Positions 35,533 through 42,838 of a stretch of 64,000 nt of DNA are shown in pieces (position 1 is the stretch's first letter; each line of letters starts with the position of its first letter). This DNA is from Streptomyces sp. Q6 (GTDB lineage: Bacteria > Actinomycetota > Actinomycetes > Streptomycetales > Streptomycetaceae), in contig NZ_CP146022.1 of the NCBI RefSeq assembly GCF_036967205.1, forward strand, positions 682,001-746,000, read 5' to 3'. The translations under genes and the position numbers were made by a program. The notes beneath the pieces are model-generated. The model did no database searches. It was not told the DNA's origin and saw only the letters and a list, made by a program, of their open reading frames with translations.

Positions 35533-35883
35533 TCACGGGGCGGCGCGGTCGACCAGCTCTCCCACCGCCGCGTCCACCAGCCGGTAGCGCACCACGCGCC
35601 CGGCCTTCTCCCCCGCCACGACCCCGGCCGCCCGCAGCAGCCGCAGCGCCTGGGAGACGGCCGCGCCGTTCATCCCGGAGGCCACCGCCAGATCGGACAC
35701 GGCCAGCGGGCCGACCCGGCGCAGCGCGAGCAGCAGGGCGAGCCGGTGCGGGTCGGCGAGGAGCGAGAACCGCTCGGCCCACTCCCGCACCCGCTCGACG
35801 TCCCCGATGGCCTCGACGGCGTCGCAGACCCGGTGGCCGTCGATGGTGCGGTGATCGGCCCGCTCGGCCGGAACGAGATGCAT
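35533..35883 (-). CDS. ArsR family regulator, likely metal-responsive
   Basis: A 116-residue winged-helix repressor: LLADPHRLALLLALRRVGPLAVSDLAVASGMNGAAVSQALRLLRAAGVV. The N-terminus is rich in His, Asp, Glu and has a Cys (MHLVPAERADHRTIDGHRVCDAVE), as in Ni/Co-sensing NmtR/KmtR-type proteins. It is divergent from a nickel/cobalt permease gene and next to a palindrome, so repression of that permease, relieved or enforced by metal, is inferred. ATG at 35883. Confidence 0.85.
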   Translation of the reverse strand: MHLVPAERADHRTIDGHRVCDAVEAIGDVERVREWAERFSLLADPHRLALLLALRRVGPLAVSDLAVASGMNGAAVSQALRLLRAAGVVAGEKAGRVVRYRLVDAAVGELVDRAAP

Positions 35884-35943
35884 GGCCGGATTCTCTCAAC
35901 AGCCGCGTCACCCGCCACCACCCGGTACGCGATGTGATCTTTC

Positions 35944-35967
35944 ATACCTGCACAGGTGTGCAGCTAT
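35944..35967. promoter_or_regulatory. ArsR operator palindrome
   Basis: CTGCACA-GG-TGTGCAG (35948-35963) is a perfect 16-bp inverted repeat, extended by matching ATA and TAT one base further out. It lies in the divergent ArsR-NiCoT space about 60 bases from the ArsR ATG and upstream of the riboswitch, as expected of a promoter operator. Confidence 0.6.
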
Positions 35968-35984
35968 GCAGTCACGCACCAACG

Positions 35985-36190
35985 CCCCTAAGGTGAACGG
36001 GCCGTGGTGCTCGGGAAGACCGGTGACAACCCCTCAGGGGCCAAGTCCGGAGCGGCCCTCGCCACTGTGATCGGGTTCCGGACCGCAGGTCCGGAGCGCC
36101 CCGCACCAGCACGCCACTGGTGGCCGCGAGGCCGCTGGGAAGGCAGGAGCGACGGCGCACGCCCGTAAGCCAGGAGACCGGCCACGGCAT
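35985..36190 (+). promoter_or_regulatory. Cobalamin riboswitch
   Basis: The leader of the nickel/cobalt permease carries the adenosylcobalamin aptamer. The B12 box AGCCAGGAGACCGGCC is at 36168-36183, GGTGCTCGGGAAGACCGGTG at the 5' side (about 36005-36024) and GCCACTGTG at 36061-36069. When B12 is plentiful the switch should reduce expression of cobalt import. Ends are estimated. Confidence 0.9.
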
Positions 36191-36231
36191 CTCACGAAGT
36201 GATCCACGAGGTGCTGGAGCGTGATCGACGT

Positions 36232-37347
36232 ATGACCCTGCCCGCAAACTCTCCTGTGCGGCCCGCCGAACCGGACTCCGCCTTCCGGTGGCGGCGCGAG
36301 GACACCCTGCGCACCGCCGGTCTGATGGCGGTGATCCTGGCCCTGCACGTCGTCGCGTTCGGCGTGCTGTTCCTGCTGGTCGTCCCCAACCACTACGAAG
36401 TCGACAACAAGGCCTTCGGCATCGGCCTGGGCATCACCGCGTACACCCTCGGCATGCGGCACGCCTTCGACGCCGACCACATCGCCGCGATCGACAACAC
36501 CACCCGCAAGCTGATGGCCGACGGCAAGCGCCCGGTCTCGGTCGGCTTCTGGTTCGCGCTCGGCCACTCCAGCGTGGTCGTCCTGCTGGCCGCGCTGATC
36601 GCCGGCGGCACCGCGCTCGCCGGCACGCTGACCAGTGACGACTCCCGCACCCACCAGGTGCTCGGGGTCCTCGGCACGACCTTCTCCGGCTCGTTCCTGT
36701 ACCTCATCGCCGCGCTGAACCTCGTCGCCCTGCTGGGCATCCTCAAGGTGTTCCGGTCGATGCGCGCGGGCTCGTACGACGAGAAGGAGCTCGAACAGCA
36801 CCTGGATTCCCGGGGGTTCATGAACCGCGTCCTCGGCCGCTTCACCAAGTCCATCACCCGCCCCGGGCAGATGTACCCGCTCGGCTTCCTGTTCGGCCTC
36901 GGCTTCGACACGGCGACCGAGGTGACGCTGATGGTGATGGCGGGCAGCGGCGCGGCGGCCGGGCTGCCCTGGTACGCGATCCTGTGCCTGCCGCTGCTCT
37001 TCGCCGCGGGAATGAGCCTGTTCGACACGCTCGACGGCACGTTCATGAACTTCGCGTACCAGTGGGCGTTCTCCAACCCGGTGCGCAAGGTGTTCTACAA
37101 CCTCACCATCACCGGTCTGTCCATCGCGGTCGCGTTCTTCATCGGCACGATCGAACTCGTCGGCGTGCTGCACGACAAGCTCGATCTGTCGGACGCGGTG
37201 ACCGGCTGGATCGCCGGGCTCGATCTCGACAACGTCGGGTACGTCATCGTCGGCCTGTTCGTCGTGGTGTGGGCGGTGGCGATCGTCTACTGGCGGCTGG
37301 CGAAGGTCGAGCAGCGCTGGTCGGCGCGCCTGGCCGACAGCGCGTAG
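36232..37347 (+). CDS. Nickel/cobalt transporter (NiCoT family)
   Basis: A 371-residue permease with eight or so helices. The family signature HAFDADHIAAIDN (HX4DH metal site) is followed by GHSSVV and GFDTATEV. It imports Ni2+ or Co2+ across the membrane. The upstream cobalamin riboswitch argues for cobalt, for B12 synthesis; the divergent ArsR regulator adds metal sensing. ATG at 36232 is 12 bases after GGAG; GTG at 36199 is in frame. Nothing else for B12 synthesis is in the window. Confidence 0.93.
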   Translation: MTLPANSPVRPAEPDSAFRWRREDTLRTAGLMAVILALHVVAFGVLFLLVVPNHYEVDNKAFGIGLGITAYTLGMRHAFDADHIAAIDNTTRKLMADGKRPVSVGFWFALGHSSVVVLLAALIAGGTALAGTLTSDDSRTHQVLGVLGTTFSGSFLYLIAALNLVALLGILKVFRSMRAGSYDEKELEQHLDSRGFMNRVLGRFTKSITRPGQMYPLGFLFGLGFDTATEVTLMVMAGSGAAAGLPWYAILCLPLLFAAGMSLFDTLDGTFMNFAYQWAFSNPVRKVFYNLTITGLSIAVAFFIGTIELVGVLHDKLDLSDAVTGWIAGLDLDNVGYVIVGLFVVVWAVAIVYWRLAKVEQRWSARLADSA

Positions 37348-37424
37348 ACCGGCCGCCGTGCGGTGACGTGGACGCGTCGCATAGCGTGCACGTCACCACG
37401 CCTTTCCCGCACGGAGGACCGTCG

Positions 37425-38615
37425 ATGAGCGCCGCCCGCCTGCCCCTCGAGGGCATCACCGTCGTCAGCCTGGAGCAGGCGGTGGCGGCGCCGTTCGCGA
37501 CCCGCCAGCTCGCCGACCTCGGAGCGCGGGTCATCAAGGTGGAACGGCCGGGCGTGGGCGACTTCGCGCGTGGCTACGACGAGACGGTGCACGGGCAGTC
37601 CAGCCACTTCGTGTGGCTGAACCGCTCCAAGGAATCGGTGACGCTCGACGTCAAGACACCGGGCGGCCGCGAGGTACTGGCCCGCCTGCTCGCCGGGGCC
37701 GACGTCTTCGTGCAGAACCTCGCGCCGGGTGCGGCGGCCCGACTCGGCCTGTCCGCAACGGAGTTGGCGAGCCTGCACCCCTCGCTCGTGGTCTGCGACA
37801 TCTCGGGCTACGGCGCCGACGGGCCGTGGGCGGACCGCAAGGCGTACGACCTGCTGGTGCAGTGCGAGACGGGCGTCGTGTCGGTGACGGGCACGCCCGA
37901 GGCCCCGGCCAAGGTGGGCATCGCGATCGCCGACATCGCGGCCGGCATGTACGCGTTCACGGGCATCCTCACCGCGCTCTACGAGCGGCGGGCGACGGGC
38001 ACGGCACGCGCGGTGGAGGTCTCCCTCTTCGAGGCGCTCGCGGAGTGGATGGGCTATCCCGCGTACTACACCGCGTACTCGGGCGGCCAGCCGCAGCGGG
38101 TCGGCGCCGCGCACGCGACCATCGCGCCGTACGGGCCCTATGACGCGGCGGACGGGAAGACCGTCCTCCTCGCGATCCAGAACGAGCGCGAATGGGCTGC
38201 GTTCTGCGCGGAGTTCCTGGGGGACGCGTCGCTCGCCGCGGACCCGCGCTTCCACCGCAACTCGGCCCGCGTCGCCCGGCGCGCCGAGCTCGACGCGATC
38301 GTCGCCGCCCGTTTCGCGGAACTCGACGCGGCCGCGGCCGTCGCCCTCCTCGAGCGCGCGAAGGTCGCGAACGCCCGCCTCAACACGGTGGCCGACTTCG
38401 TCGCGCATCCGGTCCTGTCCGGCCGCGACCGCTGGCGCGAGGTGGCGACGCCGGGCGGCCCGGTCCGCGCGCTGCTGCCGCCGGCGACCCTCGCGGGCGT
38501 GGAGCCCCGGATGGAGGCGGTCCCGTCGGTGGGCGAGCACACCGAGGCCGTCCTGAAGGACCTGGGCTACGAGGCGGCCACGATCGCTGAGCTGCGGGAC
38601 GCGGGCGCCGTATAG
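37425..38615 (+). CDS. CaiB/BaiF family CoA transferase
   Basis: A 396-residue class III CoA transferase. The opening LPLEGITVVSLEQAVAAPFATRQLADLGARVIKVERPG, the catalytic-Asp region (AYDLLVQCETGV), NLAPGAAARLGL and the terminal VPSVGEHTEAVL are standard for the family. It moves CoA between organic acids; the substrate pair is unknown. ATG at 37425 follows GGAGGACCGTCG. It lies alone, 77 bases after the permease. Confidence 0.92.
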   Translation: MSAARLPLEGITVVSLEQAVAAPFATRQLADLGARVIKVERPGVGDFARGYDETVHGQSSHFVWLNRSKESVTLDVKTPGGREVLARLLAGADVFVQNLAPGAAARLGLSATELASLHPSLVVCDISGYGADGPWADRKAYDLLVQCETGVVSVTGTPEAPAKVGIAIADIAAGMYAFTGILTALYERRATGTARAVEVSLFEALAEWMGYPAYYTAYSGGQPQRVGAAHATIAPYGPYDAADGKTVLLAIQNEREWAAFCAEFLGDASLAADPRFHRNSARVARRAELDAIVAARFAELDAAAAVALLERAKVANARLNTVADFVAHPVLSGRDRWREVATPGGPVRALLPPATLAGVEPRMEAVPSVGEHTEAVLKDLGYEAATIAELRDAGAV

Positions 38616-38965
38616 GGCGTGGGCTCCGGCCGGCTCGGGACCGTCGGCGGCGCGCTCCGGGCCGCCCGTGGCCGACGAGGGACGTTCGGCCCCCCACTAG
38701 GGCCCCTCGGCCCCACCCGCACACGGCTCGCCCACTGCGATCCTGCTGAACAGAGCCTCCCGTGCCCACGCTCTCCCGCCGCGGCGCATGGTCGAGGCAG
38801 TCGGGCCCGTCGGTCGTGGGAGGGGGAGCCTCGAACGACGGGCCCGGCCACGGGGTCGGGACGGGGATCGGGCCGCGCCGCGACAACTCGCGCGCAAAAC
38901 ACCTCAATCGGAGCGATAAAGTATCGCGTCAACCCTCACGCGCCCGATCACCCAGGAGTACCTAC
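38616..38965. other. Intergenic region with a perfect palindrome before the acidic protein gene
   Basis: No supported gene. Its only clear signal is GCGATA-AAG-TATCGC (38913-38927), a perfect inverted repeat 39 bases before the next start. The AGGAG of that gene is at 38954-38958. The rest is GC-rich with no open frame of family-like composition. Confidence 0.5.
38913..38927. promoter_or_regulatory. GCGATA-AAG-TATCGC palindrome
   Basis: Perfect 6-bp arms with a 3-base centre, in a rare AT-richer patch upstream of the acidic protein gene; TATCGC and GATAAAG could also hold -10-type elements. A candidate regulator site. Confidence 0.4.
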
Positions 38966-40210
38966 GTGACCGTAGCCATCGACTCGTCCGAGGCAGCCGT
39001 CCCGTCCGACGAGAACGCCGGGGACACGCCCGTCGCGGAGCCCACGCCCGCGGCCGACGTTCCGGAGGCGCGTCAGTCCGAGACGGACGAGAACTTCTGG
39101 CAGCCCCCCACGGAAGCCGCGCCCGAGGTCTCCCCCGAGGCCCCCGAGGCCCCCGAGACTTCCCTGGACGACGAGGACGAAGCCGAGGCCGACGGCGAGC
39201 CGGACGACGCCTCCGCCGAAGTGCCGGAGGCCGTCGCCCGGGACGCCCGCGAGTTCGGCGTCTACGCCCGCACCGGCGGCTGGACCTTCGCCCTGAAGGT
39301 GGCCCGCAGCGTGCGCCCCGGCGGGCAGGGCGCCGACGAGACGACCAAGGTCTCGGCGCGCCGGTTCGCCGCGCTGGCCGGCTGCTCGGCCGACCGCGTC
39401 ATGCGCTTCTACAAGGCGTGGGACAGGGCGGCCGACGACGGCCTGGTCCCGCAGTTCGAGGCGCTGGCCCCGGGCGACGACATCGAGCTCCCGGACGCCG
39501 ACGTCTGGCTGTCGTACTACGTCTCCCGTTCCAGCGCCACGTCGGTGCGCGGCCAGGCGATCACCGAGGCCGCCGAGGCCGAGGGCATCCGGCCGACCAA
39601 GGCCCTGGAGGTCGCGGAGAACCCGACGGCGCTGCGGGCCGCGATCCTGGCCGACCCGGGCACCGCCGAGGCCGCCCGCAAGGCGCTGATGGACCGGCTC
39701 GGCGAGGACCCGGTGCTGCGCTCGGGCCTGGCCCGCGACATCGTGCGCACCGACGACCTGAAGAAGGCCGTCGCCGAGGAGACCAAGACCGGCGGCCAGC
39801 TGGAGTACGTACGGAAGATCGCGGAGGAGGGCCAGGTCAAGACCCCCGCGGGTCAGACGATCGAGGCCCCGCAGCAGCTGCGCGAGGAGGCCGAGCGCCA
39901 CCTGTCGCTGATCGACGAGCTGGACGAGGACGAGGAGTCGGGCGAGTGGGCCCGCGAGGCGTACGACACCGTGCGCACCCTCGTCGCCGAGACGGTCGAG
40001 AAGGACCCCGAGCTGCGGGTGCAGGAGCGGCGCGCGAAGTTCTACAGCAGCCTCCAGAAGGCGACGAAGGCCTTCGAGGAGCTGACCTTCGACGACGTCG
40101 AGGAGATCGACGAGATCATCGAGGACGACATGCTGCAGCGTCTTGAGGAGCTCCAGCAGGCGATCTCGGTCTGTATCTCGGCGATCCAGACGGCCCAGAA
40201 GAAGGACTGA
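38966..40210 (+). CDS. Acidic conserved protein of unknown function
   Basis: A 414-residue cytosolic protein in two parts. Residues 1-85 are acidic and low-complexity (Glu, Asp, Ala, Pro; for example EVSPEAPEAPETSLDDEDEA). From about 90 the sequence is globular and helical, with an HTH-like stretch (KVSARRFAALAGCSADRVMRFYKAWDRA), a variable middle, and a C-terminal helical or coiled-coil part (LEELQQAISVCISAIQTAQKKD). No membrane segment or enzyme motif is visible. The HTH-like part could bind DNA, as in some partition or sporulation proteins, but I do not recognise the family. GTG at 38966 follows AGGAG. A strong intrinsic terminator follows it. Confidence 0.75.
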   Translation: MTVAIDSSEAAVPSDENAGDTPVAEPTPAADVPEARQSETDENFWQPPTEAAPEVSPEAPEAPETSLDDEDEAEADGEPDDASAEVPEAVARDAREFGVYARTGGWTFALKVARSVRPGGQGADETTKVSARRFAALAGCSADRVMRFYKAWDRAADDGLVPQFEALAPGDDIELPDADVWLSYYVSRSSATSVRGQAITEAAEAEGIRPTKALEVAENPTALRAAILADPGTAEAARKALMDRLGEDPVLRSGLARDIVRTDDLKKAVAEETKTGGQLEYVRKIAEEGQVKTPAGQTIEAPQQLREEAERHLSLIDELDEDEESGEWAREAYDTVRTLVAETVEKDPELRVQERRAKFYSSLQKATKAFEELTFDDVEEIDEIIEDDMLQRLEELQQAISVCISAIQTAQKKD

Positions 40211-40232
40211 CGTCCACGCGAAGCCGCACGTC

Positions 40233-40274
40233 GGTGCCCGGCCTCCCCTCGGGGAGGCCGGGCACCCGTGTTTT
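40233..40274 (+). terminator. Rho-independent terminator after the acidic protein gene
   Basis: A perfect 15-bp GC stem (40233-40247 with 40252-40266) closes a 4-base loop, and TTTT follows at 40271-40274. Confidence 0.85.
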
Positions 40275-40302
40275 CCAGGGCTGTTGTCTGCGTCACTCCC
40301 CC

Positions 40303-40372
40303 AGCGAAACGTTGCCGTTTCGCTTAGCAGGCCGTACGCTCGTCGAGTCGAGAACGAAACCGTTTCGTTCTC
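40303..40372. promoter_or_regulatory. Two operator palindromes upstream of the MFS exporter
   Basis: AGCGAAACG-TTGC-CGTTTCGCT (40303-40324, 9-bp arms) and GAGAACGAAAC-C-mirror (40350-40372, 11-bp arms) are perfect inverted repeats sharing the CGAAAC/GTTTCG core. Such paired sites suit a TetR-type repressor of the exporter that begins at 40412, but no regulator gene adjoins it. Confidence 0.6.
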
Positions 40373-40411
40373 TTACGAGATTCCTCCCCGCGACTTCCCT
40401 GGAGTGGCCCC

Positions 40412-41917
40412 ATGTCCCAGACGACCCTGGCCGATGCCACCGGCACCTCGGCCCCGCCCGACGCACGGGAGTCCCGCCGTCGCTGGTGGATTCTCGGCAT
40501 CGTCGGCATCGCCCAGCTCATGGTCGTGCTCGACGCGACCATCGTGAACATCGCCCTGCCCTCCGCTCAGCAGGACCTGGGCTTCACGGACGCCAACCGG
40601 CAGTGGATCGTCACCGCGTACGCGCTGGCCTTCGCCTCCCTGCTGCTGCTCGGCGGCCGGATCGCCGACCTCTTCGGCCGCAAGCCCGCCTTCCTCATCG
40701 GTGTCGCGGGCTTCGCCGGCGCCTCCGTGCTCGGCGGCGCGTCGACCAGCTTCGGCATGCTGGTGACGGCCCGCGCGCTCCAGGGCGTCTTCGGCGCGCT
40801 GCTCGCACCGGCCGCGCTGTCCCTGCTCAACACCACGTTCACCGAGGCCAAGGAACGCGCCAAGGCGTTCAGCGTCTACGGCGCCATCGCCGGCGCGGGC
40901 GGTGCGGTCGGGCTGCTGCTCGGCGGCGTCCTGACCGACACCCTCGACTGGCGCTGGACGCTGTACGTGAACGTCGTCTTCGCCGTCGTGGCCTTCGCGG
41001 GCGGCTGGATGCTCCTGAGCAACCACCGCGACGCGGCCGGTTCCAAGCTGGACCTGCCGGGCACGCTGCTCGTCTCGTCCGGTCTGTTCGCCCTCGTCTA
41101 CGGCTTCTCCAACGCCGAGACCCACGACTGGAGCTCCCCGCAGACCTGGGGCTTCCTGGTGGCGGGCGCCCTGCTCCTGACCGCGTTCACCTGGTGGCAG
41201 ACCCGGGCCGCGCACCCGCTGCTGCCGATGCGCGTCCTGCTCGACCGGGACCGCGCCGCCTCGTTCATCACCGTGCTGATCACCGGTGCGGGCATGTTCG
41301 GCGTCTTCCTGTTCCTCACCTACTACCTCCAGCTGAACCTCGGCTTCAGCCCGACGAAGACCGGTGTGGCGTTCCTGCCGATGATGGCCGCCCTGATGGT
41401 CCTCGCGCAGCTCTCGACGACCGTCCTGGTGCCCCGGATCGGCCCGAAGGTGATCATCCCGGCCGGGTTCGCGCTCGCCGCGGTCGGCATGGTGTGGCTG
41501 ACCGGGATCGGCCTCGACTCCAGCTTCGCCACGGACGTGCTGCCTCCGCTGCTCGTGATCGGCGCGGGTCTCGGCGCCGTGATGCCTCCGGCCATGTCCC
41601 TCGCCACCAGCGGGATCGCCGCCGAGGACGCGGGCGTCGCCTCCGCCACGGTCAACACCATGCAGCAGGTGGGCGGTTCGATCGGCACCGCGCTCCTGAG
41701 CACGCTCGCGGCGAGCGCCGCCACCAGCTTCATGGCGGGTCGCAACCCGGCGGACAAGCTGACGCAGGCGCAGGCCACGATCGAGAGCTACACCACCGCG
41801 TTCTGGTGGTCGGCCGCCTTCTTCGCGGCGGGCGCCGTCCTCACCTTCCTGCTGTACCGGCGCGCGGCCGACCGGCCCGAGCCGGCCGCCGACGCGGCAC
41901 CGGTCGTCCACATGTGA
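40412..41917 (+). CDS. MFS transporter, DHA2 family (14-TM drug exporter)
   Basis: A 501-residue drug:proton antiporter with 14 predicted helices. LDATIVNIALPSAQQDLGFT and the loop GGRIADLFGRKPAF are motif D1 and motif A of the DHA2 (EmrB/QacA) group; GSIGTALLSTLAA is near the end. It would expel hydrophobic compounds. ATG at 40412 follows TGGAGTGGCCCC. The two palindromes upstream imply repression until a substrate appears. A strong hairpin follows the gene. Confidence 0.92.
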   Translation: MSQTTLADATGTSAPPDARESRRRWWILGIVGIAQLMVVLDATIVNIALPSAQQDLGFTDANRQWIVTAYALAFASLLLLGGRIADLFGRKPAFLIGVAGFAGASVLGGASTSFGMLVTARALQGVFGALLAPAALSLLNTTFTEAKERAKAFSVYGAIAGAGGAVGLLLGGVLTDTLDWRWTLYVNVVFAVVAFAGGWMLLSNHRDAAGSKLDLPGTLLVSSGLFALVYGFSNAETHDWSSPQTWGFLVAGALLLTAFTWWQTRAAHPLLPMRVLLDRDRAASFITVLITGAGMFGVFLFLTYYLQLNLGFSPTKTGVAFLPMMAALMVLAQLSTTVLVPRIGPKVIIPAGFALAAVGMVWLTGIGLDSSFATDVLPPLLVIGAGLGAVMPPAMSLATSGIAAEDAGVASATVNTMQQVGGSIGTALLSTLAASAATSFMAGRNPADKLTQAQATIESYTTAFWWSAAFFAAGAVLTFLLYRRAADRPEPAADAAPVVHM

Positions 41918-41935
41918 CACCCGCCGCGTTCCGGG

Positions 41936-41973
41936 CCGGGGGCCGCCGTCTTCAGGGAGACGGCGGCCCCCGG
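41936..41973 (+). terminator. Terminator hairpin after the MFS exporter
   Basis: CCGGGGGCCGCCGTCT (41936-41951) pairs perfectly with 41958-41973 around a 6-base loop, 19 bases after the stop. Confidence 0.8.
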
Positions 41974-42068
41974 TCGTTGCCGTCCGCGGGGCAGTGGCAT
42001 GGTGGGGCGTGATCATCGGCGTACGCGATCACCAGACGTACGTGATCGACCAGCACAGGAGGCACCTC

Positions 42069-42779
42069 GTGGCGGACACCCCCAAGGCCACCGGCCGTCC
42101 GGCCCACCAGAACGTGACGTTCGACAGCGACGGCACGCCCGCGCACGGCTATCTGGCGCTGCCGCCCGCGGGCAGCGGGCCCGGCGTCATCGTCATCCAG
42201 GAGTGGTGGGGTCTGACCGACCACATCGCCGACGTGGCCGACCGCCTCGCGGCCGAGGGCTTCGTGGCGCTCGCGCCCGACCTCTACGGCGGCAACGTGG
42301 CGCACGACTCCGCCGAGGCGTTCCGCATGATGCGGGAGCTGCCCGTGGACCGCGGGGTCGAGCTCCTGTCGGGCGCGGTGGACCATCTGCTCGCGCTCCC
42401 GGAGGTCACCTCACGGACCGTCGGCGCCGTCGGCTTCTGCATGGGCGGCGGCTTCGTCCTGTATCTGGCGGCGAAGGACCCGCGGGTGAGCGCGGCCGTC
42501 CCGTTCTACGGTGTCATCCAGGGCGAGGTCCCGGACTTCTCGCAGCTCAAGGCCGAGATCCAGGGCCACTACGGCGAGCGCGACGAGACGATCCCGGTGG
42601 CGACGCTCGACGGTCTGCGGGCGACGATCGAGCGCCGGTCGGGCATCCGTCCCGACTTCCGTACCTACCCGGCGGACCACGCGTTCTTCAACGACGGCCG
42701 CCCCGAGGTGCACGACCCCGAGTCGTCGGCCCGCGCGTGGTCGGCCACCACCGAGTTCCTCAGGGCCACGATCAAGTAA
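42069..42779 (+). CDS. Dienelactone hydrolase family protein
   Basis: A 236-residue alpha/beta hydrolase of the carboxymethylenebutenolidase type. The nucleophile is Cys in GFCMGGG, with the acid in GERDETIP and the His in YPADHAFFND, the Cys-Asp-His triad of the family. It opens dienelactone rings in chlorocatechol pathways, though many homologues act on other esters; no aromatic-degradation genes are near. GTG at 42069 follows AGGAGGCACCTC. Confidence 0.92.
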   Translation: MADTPKATGRPAHQNVTFDSDGTPAHGYLALPPAGSGPGVIVIQEWWGLTDHIADVADRLAAEGFVALAPDLYGGNVAHDSAEAFRMMRELPVDRGVELLSGAVDHLLALPEVTSRTVGAVGFCMGGGFVLYLAAKDPRVSAAVPFYGVIQGEVPDFSQLKAEIQGHYGERDETIPVATLDGLRATIERRSGIRPDFRTYPADHAFFNDGRPEVHDPESSARAWSATTEFLRATIK

Positions 42780-42793
42780 CCCCGGGACGAGTA

Positions 42794-42819
42794 GGCCGGG
42801 AGGCTTCAGCCTCCCGGCC
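42794..42819. terminator. Bidirectional terminator between convergent genes
   Basis: GGCCGGGAGGC-TTCA-GCCTCCCGGCC, an 11-bp stem, stands between the dienelactone hydrolase and the M13 peptidase stop codons. Confidence 0.75.
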
Positions 42820-42838
42820 CACCGCGGGTCACCTCACG

